Assembly (NCBI GenBank): GCA_948144175.1
Contig: CANXME010002186.1
Span: forward strand, 330,753-394,752
Direction of reading: 5' to 3'
From: Closterium sp. NIES-65
Taxonomy: Eukaryota; Streptophyta; Zygnematophyceae; Desmidiales; Closteriaceae
Length of the DNA stretch: 64,000 nucleotides
The first letter of the stretch is position 1, and every line of letters begins with the position of its first letter. Made by a program: the position numbers and the translations under genes. Below are positions 21,801 to 31,805 of the stretch, in pieces. The notes beneath the pieces were generated by a model, which was given only the letters and a program-made list of their open reading frames with translations, did no database searches and was not told the DNA's origin.

Positions 21801-24800
21801 GGTGGTGGAAGCAAGCAGGTGCGGTGAGAAGCCACACCTTAAGGTTCTGGCGGTGGCAGGTGTTGTAGTCACGTCTGGAAACTCTCAAAAGCTACCCTAA
21901 TGCATCTGGCTGCAAAAAAACCGCACTTTGAGGTTCTGGCGGTGGAAGGTGTTGAAATAGACCTTGCTCTGCTTCACCTCTCTAAATCCCACCTGTACGT
22001 GAGCCGCTCCTATACCAATGCCTCCTTCACTGGCATAGCGTGGCTCCTTCAAGAAACAGGACCGAAGTTCACACCTTGAGGTTCTGGCAGTGGAAGGTGT
22101 TGAAGAAGCACACCTCGCTCTGCTTCACCATCTTGGCTCTCAGCCCGTCTCTCAGACTCCCACCACCCAACACCTGCCAGTACATGAGCCACTCCCATAC
22201 CAACACCTGCTTCACTGTCATCACCTGATGAGCGGAAATATGAGTTTCTTTTCTACCACCTGGCTCCTCAACAAAACAGGGCTTAATATCCTCCTTACCC
22301 TGGGTTTGGAATCCGCACCTTGAGGTTCTGGCGGTGGAAGGTGTTGAAGTAGACCTCGCTCTGCTTGACCATCTTGGTTCTCAGCCCCGCTGCTTCCACC
22401 CCCGTGAACGCCTCTCCCACTGCTGCGAACTTGTCCACCCACTCCAGGCACTGGGGGGGAGAGAGAGGAGAAGAGATAAGAGGGAAACGAAGAGAAAGGA
22501 AAGGGGAAAGGCAGGTGCAGGTAGCACACGAGTTCACTCGGACAGTATACTTGTAAGAACGCAAATGAAAGCCTTATGCCATATGCGGCCCACACGTCAT
22601 GCCAGCCGGCAACGCACCTGGCGGAACTGCTGGGAGGACACTGAACAGAGCGCCGGCGTGGTGAGCAGCGCACCCACCCAGTGCGCTGCAAGCCCCACAT
22701 GGCCGTCCGTCCCCACCATCATCACATCGTCCGTTCCCAACGCCCTGCCCACACGTTCTGTTCTGGCACTGCCAGCCAGCAACGCACCTGGAGGAACTGT
22801 TGCGACGACCCAGAGCAGAGCGCCGGCGCGGTGAGCAGCGCACCCACCCTGCGCGCCGCCAGCTCCCATACGGCCTTCCTATTCTTCTGCAGCGCGCGGC
22901 AGACGGCAGCCGTGGTGCTGACGCGCATCTTACGAGCCACGTTGGGCGGCAGGTCCGCCAGCGACCCCTCTCTAAAGTCACTCCCCATCATCATCACATC
23001 GTCTGTTCTCAGTGCCATGTCCACTCCCCCTCCGCCACCCTGATTTCTGCTTCTATCGTCTCCACCACCAAAGCCTGCTGCTGCTGCGGCTGCTGCTGCG
23101 ACAGCTGCTGCTGCAATGCCTTCTCCCAAACCCCCCCTTCCTCCTCCTCCTCCTCCTCCTCCTCCTCCTCCTCCTCCTCCTCCTCCTCCTCCTCCTCCTC
23201 CTCCTCCTCCTCCTCCTCCTCCTCCTCCTCCTCCTCCTCCTCCGCCTCCTCCGGCTGCTTCTGTCCCAGAAGGCCCTGCAGAGGGGATGGGAGGGCGGCC
23301 GTCTCTCACCAGAGCCTCAGCACCAGAAGCAGCAGCAGCACCCGCGCTGCCCCATGCCTCGTTGTGCCCCTCACTTGACGACCGCCTCACCTGCCGCCTC
23401 TGCTGCTGCAACTGCGCGTGCCCCATCTGCTGCTGCGCCGCCTGTGCATCTGACCTCTCTGAACTGGACCTCTGTGCTTCTGTCCTCTGCACACCTGATC
23501 TCTGCCCGTCTGACCCACCAGCACCCTCACTCCCGCTGTTTCTCTCCCCGTCTTGCACCTTCCCTGGTTCAGCCCCGTTGTCCCTCTCACTATCCCCCTC
23601 CTCAACTTTCTCCTGTAGCTGCTCACCGCCCCCAGGGATCTCGATCACCAGGCTCTGGCTCCTCCGCCTCGCATGCAACCCCTCTCGCAACTCCCCGGGT
23701 GCCCTGCCCTCACCACCTGCTGCAGCGCCCTCAGAAGCTGCAGCCCCGTTTGCCTCACCAGCACCACTAGAAGCACCACCAGTACGAGCAGCACTACCAC
23801 CAGCAGCAGTGCCACCAGAAGCAGCAGAGACGGAGGAAGAGCGGGGAAGGCCGTGAGGAGGAGTGGGGACGCGGGCCAGTTGGGGGAGATCGGAGGCGGA
23901 GGAGGAGGCAGAGACAGGCGCCGAGGCACACATGGGGTCCGGTGCTGCCATGCGAGGGAAGCGGTCCATTGACATGGTGTTGGGGCGCTGGGGAGAGGAG
24001 AGGGGGGAAGGGAAAGGGGGGAATAAAGGGTGGGTGTGCACAGAGGGGCACACACGGGGTCCGGTGCTGCCATGCAAGCGGTCCATTGACATGGTGTTGG
24101 GGCGCTGGGGGTCAGTGGGTGGGGTGGGGTAGTAAGGAAAAAGAGGGAATTAGATTGAAATCTTCACAGAGGGGCACACACGAGGTCTGGTGCTGCCATG
24201 CGGGGGAAGCGGTCCATTGACGGTGTTGGGGCGCTGGGGAGAGGAGAGGGGGGAAGGGACAAAGGGGAATCAGAGGGAGATGTGCACAGAGGGGCACACA
24301 CAGGAGGTGGTGCTGCCATGCGGAGGAGGCGGTCCTTTGACATGGTGTTGGGACGCTGGGGGAGGGGATGAGGGGGAGGAGGGGGAAAAGGGATAGTCAA
24401 AGGTAGCGAGGTGACTTTTGAGTCGACTCAAAAGTCACCTCCAAGGTAAAGTCAAAGGTAGGTGTGCACAGAGAGGCACACATGGGGTTTGGCGCTGGCA
24501 TGCGGGGGAAGCGGTCCATAGAAATTGTGTTGGGGCGCTGGGGGTAGGTGGGTGGGTGGGTGGTTGGATGGGTGGGTAGATGGGGGAACGGGATAATAGA
24601 GGAATGGAGGGATGGAGGGATGAAGATGGGATGGAAAGGAGAAGGGTAGGCGGGGATGGAGGCATGAAGGAAGGCAAAGGTGCTGGGAGGCAGGGGAAGC
24701 GATTCATTGACATTATGTTGGAGGCTTTTTGAATCTAGTCAAATATGGGAGAAGCACACATGGATGGAGCAGCACACATGGCAGAGCATATGGCAGCACA

Positions 24801-26927
24801 TGTGGCAGCATGGCATCACAATGGCAGCAGGCATAGGGTTGTAGCATGCAGAGCAAGGGAAGGATGAGATGGAGGATACACAGAGGATGACCTTACCTTG
24901 ACGTAGGGGTGACGCCACGTCATCATGTGGTGGTGTGATGTGAACAGGTCAAAGAGCACACCCAGAGTACGCAGCAGACACAGACGGAACACGCCGTCCG
25001 GCAGCTCCACACACAGCTCACTGTAGGCCAGCCTGTGAGGGCGGGTTAATGGGACGGCAGGAAGCACAAGAAGGCAAAAAAAAGGTACTTAACAGAGGAG
25101 ACGCACACGAATAAGATAGAAACACAAAGAGCAGAAAATAATGCTGCCCTGTTTTACTTATCATATAAGAGATGAAATCAGAGTGCAAAGTTCAAGGAAG
25201 AGAAAATGACGAAAGCAGACTGAGATCATCAGAAGCAGGAGCAGGAGGACATGAATGAAGCACTACAAGCCGCACACATGGCAAGCACCTAAGAGATACA
25301 CCACGTGACACAAGTGATGTTTTGAGCCGTCTCAAAATGGAGCACTAGAAGCCGCACACATGGCAAGCACCTAAGAGATACATCACCCTCTCCTCCCCAT
25401 GCGGCCTCACTCACCTGCTTCTGTGCCCGTCATCCTCCCCCATCGCCTGTACGACAAGCAAGGGCAGAGCAGAGCAGAGGGTAACATAACACAGCTCAGT
25501 TGCGAGAGTGAAAAAGTGGGAAGTAGCAATGTGTGCACAGGAGACCACAGAGCAGACTCAGAGTTGCGGTTATGAGACATGCTGCGCTTGATACGACCAT
25601 TAAAGCCACGTTTCTCTTGAATGCAACCCGCACCTGCTCCAGGAAGTGCGACTGAGTTCTTGAGACGTCTCAACACTCAATGGCATGGCATGCCACGCGA
25701 CATGCCTTCTACAGGAAGTGCATGCAACTGCATGTTGCAGGAGCAGGTGACGCCTCAAAACGCAAGTCAATACTCGCAATAGAATGCCAGCAGCATACCT
25801 GCTCCAGGAACTGCAGCAGGGTGTCGTAGGTGCAGGTGATGACAGAGTGGGCGAAGAAGTTCTGCACCTTTGAGAATTCCGCGAGATAACAAACAAAGTG
25901 GCATACCTGCTCGAGGAACTGCTGCAGGGTGTCGTAGGTGCAAGTGACGACCGACTGTGCAAAGAAGTGACTTTTGAGTCGACTCAAAAGCTTACCTGCT
26001 CGAGGAATTGCAGCAGTGTGTCGTAGGTGCAGGTGACGACCGACTGTGCAAAGAAGTTCTGCACCTTGTCGGCCAGCGTGGCCGCATCGTCCATCACTGC
26101 ATACGCATCAATCACCTGAGGGGTGCCGAAAAGGGGAAGCGGAGAGAGAACTGATAATGTGACGACCCTATGAGTCGTCCATTGCAGCATTAACCATCAT
26201 ATGCTGATGGCTGATTGGCGGTACCACTGTGGTAACGCGGGGCGAAAGGCAAGTTTTCTTTCAGTGGGCCATCAGATGCATATGGGGCATTGATGGATGC
26301 ACATGACGGGGGTAAAACCTGCTGGAAGCTGCTCAGACAATGGATTGCAGGTGGGATTCGGACATGAGCACATACATATGCAAACCCGGCAAAAAGCGAC
26401 ACCAAGCACTTTTATGATCAGAGAGTTGAAATTTCCGTAGGGCTGAAGTGGCTTACGACTGCATAAGAAGGCGAGTCGAAGGACTTGCAGACAGTGAAGA
26501 GCAGAGCATCTACATGGTCCACCACCCGGGTGAGCCACTCCTGTTTGAGGGTTGGGGAGAGGGGGCATGGAGGGAGGAGCGGAGGACACAATAGGGCACG
26601 GGGAAGGGAACAGAAGGACTTGCAGACAGTGAAGAGCAGAGCATCTACATGGTCCACCACCCAGGTAAGACACTCCTGTTGGGTGCGGGAAGGTGGAGGG
26701 AATCGAGACACAGGGGCAGGCACAGGGAATGAAGCAGGTTCATATCTCGAACCTCTGCCAGCTGCACGTTTTGCTCGACGAGCGCTAGGCCATGGATGCA
26801 AGAAACAAGGCTCTGGGACAAACTGCTGCTCACCTCGATGCTGATGTTCATGTTGCGTATCGCCGCCAGCTGCGCGCTCTCTTCGATGAGCACGAGGGAG
26901 TGCGAGCAGAGGGGCAGAGCAGCGCAT

Positions 26928-27010
<83 letters not shown>

Positions 27011-30000
27011 CCCATGTGCCTCTCCCCACCCCCACACAACCCTCCATCACCCTCAACACCCACTGACACGCCCACCTCAACTCCCACCGACACACCCACC
27101 TCAATGCTGATGTTCATGTCTCGTATCGAAGCCAGCTGAGCGTTCTGTTCGATGAGCACGAGGCAGTGCGAGCAGAGGCGCAGCGCGCGGGCGAAGTCGC
27201 CCTCGTCGATGCATGCATCCATGCGGCCCCTCACATCCACCACCTGCTGCATGCGCATCAGCACTGGCAGCATGCTCTGGTTGGCGGGGGAGAGAGGGAT
27301 TGGTGAGGGGGGAAGAGGAGGAATAGAATCAAGGCAGTCCACGTCCACCACCTACTACATGCGCATCAGCACCGGTAGCATGCTCTGGTGGGGGAGAGGG
27401 GTGTGGCGAGGCAAGGGTGATGAGGAGCAACGGCTCAGCGCGGAAGGGGCGATGCTGAAGTGAGCGCGGGCAAGGGCTCACACAGTGAGTGAGCTGAGCA
27501 CAGCTCGAGTCAGCTCAAGGGAGGTCGAATCAATCAACATGCACAGTGGAGTAGACTCACAGTGAGCATCTATGAGTCAAGACTCACAGTGAGCATCTTC
27601 TTTTTGTTGACACTAGCAGCCACGACCAGGTCGCTCGCCACCTCCTCCATCGCCTTGTTCAGATGCCGCCTCGCATTCTGCACGCAACATGTGCGTGTGC
27701 CATGATTGGTAGGGGGGAGGGGAATTTGTGCATTTGACATGAGAGGGATAGAGGGAGGAGAGAGGTGGAGGCAGGAGGGGAATGTGGGGGGAGGGGGTTG
27801 GTGGAGAAATTGGCATGCACGTACAGTCATTCCCCCTCCACCACAATATGTCATTCACAAACGATGACTGCTACACCATTTCCACTGAATCCCAGTGCAT
27901 CCTATCCCCTCCTTACTGCACACCACCACCGTGCCACCACCGCATGGAATGCCATGCAACCCCTCCATACCCAGCAGATGACGGACACCACCATGCCATG
28001 CCATGCCATATCATATCATGGCATGCCATCATACCCGGCAGATGACGGACACCACCCGCAGCTCTCGGTCCAGCTCCCCCACCAGCTGCATTCCTTGCAC
28101 TGCCACACCGCACCGCACCACACCGCACCGCGCACGATGAGAGGCAAATTTGCAAGGAATATTCACCGAACAATTACGTTTCACCAAAGCCTACACTCGC
28201 GATTGTTGATTTTCTTATAATTATGTCTACAAAGCAAGCAACCATCATCACCCACACGCACCCCCCCACCACCCCCACGCACCCATTTTCTGGTGGTGGT
28301 TCATGACCTGCGTGGCCAGCTGCTCCGTGATCACGTCCAGCTGCAGCAGCATGGATGGAAGGCAGTCCATCCATCCATTCCATCATGTCTGAAGAGCACG
28401 CACCCATCACCACACACACACACACCCCACCACCTGCATGCACCCCTCTCCACCCCCACGCACCCATTTTCTGGTGGTGGTTCATGACCTGCGTGGCCAG
28501 CTGCTCCGTGATCACGTCCAGCTGCAGCAGCCGCCGCCCGCTGTGCATGCCCAGCTGCTGCAGCGCCACCGTGTCGCTCGGTAGCTGCTCCAACTCCGCC
28601 CTCACAGCGTCAAACGACTGGGATAAGGGTGTGGAAGGGAGGCAAGGGGAGACAAGAGAATGGTATTTCGAGTCCCAGCTGCAGGCACACCAACCGTGAC
28701 CCGCAGTAGTTGCTCCAGCTCCGCCCATTGCGTCAAACGAATGGGGAAGGGAGAGGTGGGCAAGGGGAAGAAAGAGTGGTCTGTTTGATAGGTCCCATTG
28801 AAAAGCATTCAGCGGCCAGCCCAGCTGCTGCAGCGCCACCGTGTTTCGCAGGAGCTGCTTCAGCTCCGCCCTGACAGCGTCAAACGACTGGGGAAATGGG
28901 TGGGGTGAGGGAACCAAGCAAAAGGGGTAGGAATCGCGAGAAAGGGTTTGGCTAGGGGTTTTTCACTGGCCTTCATGAAGTGTACAACAGCCATACCCAT
29001 CTTCGCTTCTGAGTCAACACACTGGCCCTGTTCGCCACGTCTTTTGTGGGCCATCAAAGGGATGGGCGGGGGATCCGGAATCCGCCTTGCACCTTCGAAA
29101 AGGGCTGAAATCAGGGTTTTGGGGCCGGTCAGACCGACAAAATCCTGTCGAGCCTGACGATCCCCTCCGAACCACGGTGGGCTTGCTTGTCGTGGCGAAC
29201 ACCCACTTTTATGGGTTGGGGCGGGGGATCCGGAATGCGCATGGCAGTTTCCTGCCCTGCCAGCTAGGAATCCCATCCCATTTCTCGCCTCTCCCTCGTG
29301 CATACCACAAATTTCAAAGGTGCATCCCCTTCCTGAAAAAAAATCCCCTCTAAGGGAAAGGGGGAGGCAGGTGCTAGATCCCCTTGTCCCCCTTCCTGAT
29401 CCCATTGGCGAAATTTCAGTAGAGGGCGAGCCCCCCCGGACGCAGCTCGCAACTTCGTGCGCACCTTCTGGAGCCCTCGCCCATCCTCCGCCCCTCGCCT
29501 ATAACGTGGTCGTGGCGAACACCGCCGCTATGAATCCTAACTGAACCTGGCCCTCGGTAATCACGAGACATTCCCATGCGCCATGGCCTCCACAACCCCT
29601 CTTTTCCTCGAACAAACACCCACCACCAATCCCTCTCAGTCATTTGTCCAAACACCCAGTCGCACCCACTTTGAGGTAGAACTTGGGGTCCAGCATCTCA
29701 GCGTGCTCATTCCTGGGGCGAGACGCTCACATTCCCATCCCCTCCACATCCCCTCTCTTGGACAAACAGACACCCACCACCATCAGTCTCACTCAACCTC
29801 ATTCCACCGCACACAACCTCACCCACCTCGAGGTAGAACTTGGGGTCCAGCATCTCAGCGCGGTCGTTCTTGGGACGAGACGCTATGAACCCTGACAGGA
29901 ACCCGGGCGACCCTGACATTCCCATACCCTCCACTCCCATCAGCGCCCGCTTCCCCACCATCACCGGGGTTCTCGTCCGCAAATCCTCCTCCGACACGTC

Positions 30001-31081
30001 AGACAGCGCCGCAGCTGCCACGTCAGCAACGGAGGGGGATGACTCTGAGTCATACCCGGATGATTGACCTGGACTGGGGTAACGAGGGTCTGGGGAGGGA
30101 GAGGAGTAAGCAGCCATGCGGCTGCGAGAAGCAGGAGGGGCGGTCATGGGGGTACGGCTACCCATTCCCATTCCTACCCCTCCTCCTGCTCCTCCTGCGA
30201 ATTGTGCTCCTGATGATGATGGAACCGGGGATCCTGCCCCATCGTCGCCAGAGGCGAGTAGAGTTAGCTGATTGAAAGAGGAGGACGACGAAGAGGCGGC
30301 GCCAGAGGGACCACGACCGAAGCCTCTACTGGCAGGCCCAGGGTTGGGGCTAGCATTTCGCAAGGGGGAGTGGAAGCGAGGTGGGGAGGCAGGCGCGAGC
30401 AGGATCTGGGAGGGGGATCCTAGAGGGCGCTCGGGGGACGCGTCGGAATAGTCGAGAGTGCGCTGAGTGCGGGATGCGCCGCTGTGGCTGCTGCTGCTAG
30501 CACCCGCGCCTTTGGCGCCAAGACCGCTAACCCCCCTGATCCACTCCCTGTCTCTGTCCCCGTATCTGTCTCTGTCTCTGTCGTACTCCCTATTTCCCCC
30601 TATGTCTCTGTCCCTGTCCCCGTACCCATTCGCATTGCCTCCTCGCGACAGAAAGCCGCTCGGACTGCCTGTGCGATTTGAAAGATCCTGATTGGAATTG
30701 TTCCTGCTGCCAGAACGGAATGTGTCCGGCTGCTCAAAGCGTGAGGGAGGGTCGTGGAGAAGTGGACAAACCGGGACATTGATCGATCAGAACTAACTAA
30801 AAAGACGTGAAAAATGACCAGCTAAGTGAATCGACCAAGGCCTGACCCGGAAGAATGCGGAATGTGTAAACATCTAGCTTGTGCGTGAAAATGGTTTGAA
30901 TTACGTTTCCCTGAAAAGGGTTAAGACGCTGCTAAGCAGTCTGAAGATTGAGGAGATGAAGGTAGGGGAGTTGGACGGATCGTACGACAGCAGGAGAGGC
31001 AGAGTTATCGAGAGGACTGGACATAATTCGATTCGACGCCGTCCGAATCATGCTTTCCGCGAATCTTCTGACTTCGTCCAT
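15514..31081 (-). CDS. VPS50: VPS50 / syndetin, EARP-complex tethering subunit, 23 exons, 1,708 aa
   Basis: Exons in order: 31081-30986, 30729-29827, 28617-28464, 28093-28035, 27677-27588, 27276-27100, 26540-26457, 26115-25996, 25446-25415, 25032-24897, 23987-22788, 22450-22319, 21798-20993, 20707-20644, 20083-19978, 19604-19330, 18939-18814, 17813-17680, 17440-17368, 16893-16780, 16382-16305, 15874-15824, 15630-15514. Every junction phase agrees. Diagnostic blocks include EMLDPKFYLE, LATQVMNHHQK, NARRHLNKAMEEV, the DAYAVMDDAATLADKVQNFF stretch, LRTLGVLFDL, VKQSEVYFNTFHRQNL, VLKMILERETWQRLPP, SYVENLVAEF and the C-terminus FEIIKKIDTGDLS. The family acts with VPS51-53 in tethering for endosome recycling. 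Low-complexity inserts (exons 2, 11, 13) make it longer than usual. Exon 1 (GCCATGG start) and the exon 3-4 junction are the least certain. Many exons have partial decoy copies nearby. Confidence 0.88.
16150..16262. repeat. partial copy of VPS50 exon 21 plus junction palindrome
   Basis: About 60 bp at 16150-16210 repeats the exon 21 3' edge (QPIVGRGAVKGLQLV, with its GTCTGC donor-like end). It is followed by CTTTCGAGTCGACTTAAAG (about 16244-16262), then the true exon edge at 16305. Confidence 0.8.
16574..16799 (-). repeat. about eight degenerate 28-bp copies of the exon 20 donor edge
   Basis: Each unit, read on the minus strand, is close to GTCACTTGACCTTCAG followed by GTGATTTC, i.e. the end of exon 20 (SLDLQ) plus a 5' splice site. 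The first unit (donor at 16779) is the one that fits the gene model. The rest form a run of potential alternative donors. Confidence 0.75.
17012..17175 (-). repeat. two partial copies of VPS50 exon 20
   Basis: Blocks at about 17012-17062 and 17120-17172 encode DQLV(A/S)YGLDE and keep the TGCAG acceptor, separated by CATGCATG-rich sequence. The complete exon is at 16893-16780. Confidence 0.8.
17591..17613. repeat. palindrome, GGCGCC centre
   Basis: AATTTTCGAGGCGCCTAAAAATT is near-perfect around GGCGCC. Same class as the junction palindromes, but I could not see a flanking direct repeat. Confidence 0.6.
18061..18177. repeat. junction palindrome between perfect 34-bp direct repeats
   Basis: 18061-18094 and 18144-18177 are identical (CCTGCAGGATGTGCTCTCAC onward). 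Between them lies a hairpin with GGTGTTTTTGA and TCAAAAACACC arms and AGAATTCT motifs in the middle. The cleanest duplication-plus-palindrome unit in the window. Confidence 0.9.
18219..18238. repeat. palindrome, GGCGCC centre
   Basis: CTTTTGAGGCGCCTCAGAAG. Same architecture as the other junction palindromes. It lies just downstream of the 18061-18177 unit. Confidence 0.65.
18500..18660 (-). repeat. partial copies of the VPS50 exon 17 3' edge
   Basis: Minus-strand blocks encode WTAMDVFYACTV (about 18540-18500) and a weaker version (about 18655-18612). Both repeat the WTSMDVFYART end of exon 17. Confidence 0.7.
18709..18802. repeat. (GA)n microsatellite
   Basis: About 47 GA units, a few bp from the exon 17 donor at 18808-18813. 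Confidence 0.95.
19022..19170 (-). repeat. two partial copies of the VPS50 exon 17 5' edge
   Basis: Blocks at about 19022-19092 and 19115-19168 encode ERCVAMESL(M/I)WLT with their own CAG acceptors. The outer one has a two-base insertion (CACACACA) that breaks the frame. Confidence 0.8.
19660..19760 (-). repeat. partial copy of VPS50 exon 16
   Basis: It encodes a diverged LTLKLRATLARVAQRLDD and ISSLSPTG stretch preceded by an acceptor-like CCAG. The full exon starts at 19604. Confidence 0.75.
20760..20835 (-). repeat. partial copy of VPS50 exon 14 with a half palindrome
   Basis: It encodes LRLMDRYTRLMGLL and then diverges at GTGACTTTCGAGTCAAA (about 20769), a decayed GTCGAC-type palindrome arm. 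The full exon is 20707-20644. Confidence 0.75.
21840..22180 (-). repeat. three partial copies of the VPS50 exon 12 3' edge
   Basis: Blocks ending near 21840, 21925 and 22076 repeat VKQSEVYFNTFHRQNLK with variations (FNTCHRQNLK, FFNTFHCQNLK) and the GTGCGG-like donor. The intact exon is 22450-22319. Confidence 0.75.
23137..23243. repeat. (CCT)n tract inside VPS50 exon 11
   Basis: About 35 CCT triplets. It reads as poly-Gly on the coding strand and sits in a disordered insert rather than in a conserved VPS50 block. Confidence 0.95.
24060..24720 (-). repeat. four or five partial copies of the VPS50 exon 11 5' edge
   Basis: Blocks near 24065-24112, 24180-24238, 24295-24358, 24475-24540 and 24695-24720 repeat the acceptor CCCCAG followed by CGCCCCAACACCATGTC and the RPNTMSMDRFPRMAAP coding start. 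Each carries its own acceptor. The full exon starts at 23987. Confidence 0.85.
24395..24461. repeat. perfect 34-bp junction palindrome with 12-bp flanking repeats
   Basis: GAGGTGACTTTTGAGTC (24408-24424) is followed by its exact reverse complement to 24441. AGTCAAAGGTAG occurs at 24395-24406 and again at 24450-24461. The short matching flanks resemble a target-site duplication. Confidence 0.9.
25259..25386. repeat. junction palindrome between 46-bp direct repeats
   Basis: 25259-25304 and 25341-25386 match except for two or three bases (AGCACTACAAGCCGCACACA start). TTTTGAG-CCGT-CTCAAAA (25320-25337) lies between them. Confidence 0.9.
25655..25678. repeat. junction palindrome, GACGTC centre
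   Basis: TTGAGACGTCTCAA at 25660-25673. AGGAAGTGC recurs on both sides (about 25641 and 25704). Confidence 0.65.
25800..25990 (-). repeat. two partial copies of VPS50 exon 8 and a junction palindrome
   Basis: Copies at about 25917-25970 and 25800-25866 encode FFAQSVVTCTYDTLQQFLEQ and a variant. CTTTTGAGTCGACTCAAAAG (25971-25990) sits exactly between the first copy and the true exon (26115-25996), directly at the donor. Confidence 0.88.
26595..26670 (-). repeat. partial copy of VPS50 exon 7
   Basis: It encodes CLTWVVDHVDALLFTVCKSF with an upstream CAG acceptor. The complete exon with its donor is 26540-26457. Confidence 0.8.
26740..27012 (-). repeat. partial copies of VPS50 exon 6 with a (CAG)n expansion
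   Basis: A copy of the LCSHSLVLIEESAQLAAIR region (about 26835-26915) and a second, weaker copy (about 26740-26810) follow exon 6. (CAG)n of about 27 units (26929-27010) abuts the first copy. Confidence 0.8.
28285..28350 (-). repeat. partial copy of VPS50 exon 3 donor half
   Basis: It encodes LLQLDVITEQLATQVMNHHQ and GTGCGTGGG, repeating 28464-28530. Acceptor-side copies of the same exon (SFDAVRAEL) are at about 28690-28740 and 28805-28890. Confidence 0.8.
29660..29720 (-). repeat. copy of the VPS50 exon 2 donor edge
   Basis: It repeats AEMLDPKFYL with GTGGGT, as at 29827-29880 (the true exon end). Confidence 0.75.
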
Positions 31082-31805
31082 GGCTGGCACACTAGGTCAG
31101 AGCTGTCAAATAGAATCAACGATTTAGGACAAGGATGCCGGCCTGGGTCCTGAGTTTCGGAACACGAAGTGTGCGTTCGGCACCGCTTGCAAAGCTTGCG
31201 TGCGACTGCTCATCCCAGGACTGATGCGCTTTAGGTTCAAAATCTTTGCGAGCTCGCAGGGTGAACTTGCGAAACTGTGTGCAAGATCATGCCTTTGAAT
31301 CGCAGCGTCGCATCGGCACAATTTAAACGATCCGCGTCACGCGCTATCTCATTGCACCACTAATCTCCCAGATTAGTCCTCATTAGTGTCTACGGACGAA
31401 GCGAGGCACGACAAACTCATTAATGGCGAATCATCGCGTTCAAAATACATGAGGCTCGCTTGACTGATGCAAAATCGCTGACGAAAATTGACGAATGAAG
31501 CTTTTGTAAAGCATGGGGAGGGGAATGGTGGACTGTTGCATGAACTTCAGCTGCAGCAGAGGGCAGGAGGAGGCCGTACCGTACCATACCGACGACCGAC
31601 ACAAACCTGAGGTCCGAGCAAGCACCCACTGATACTGTAGACCCACCCCGCGCAACCACTAAAGATCGCTCGACAATCCCGAGGCCCTGGTTGGCTCTGT
31701 GACGACACTACGCCTCAAGATTGTCGCCAAGTAGCTCGCATTATTACTATTTCGCTTACTGAATAAAAAGGTTATGGAACATCTTGTGTAAATAGAAACA
31801 TTGCA
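31082..31805. other. spacer between exonuclease 3' end and VPS50 5' end
   Basis: It holds the VPS50 promoter and exonuclease 3' UTR. No gene is seen. Confidence 0.4.
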
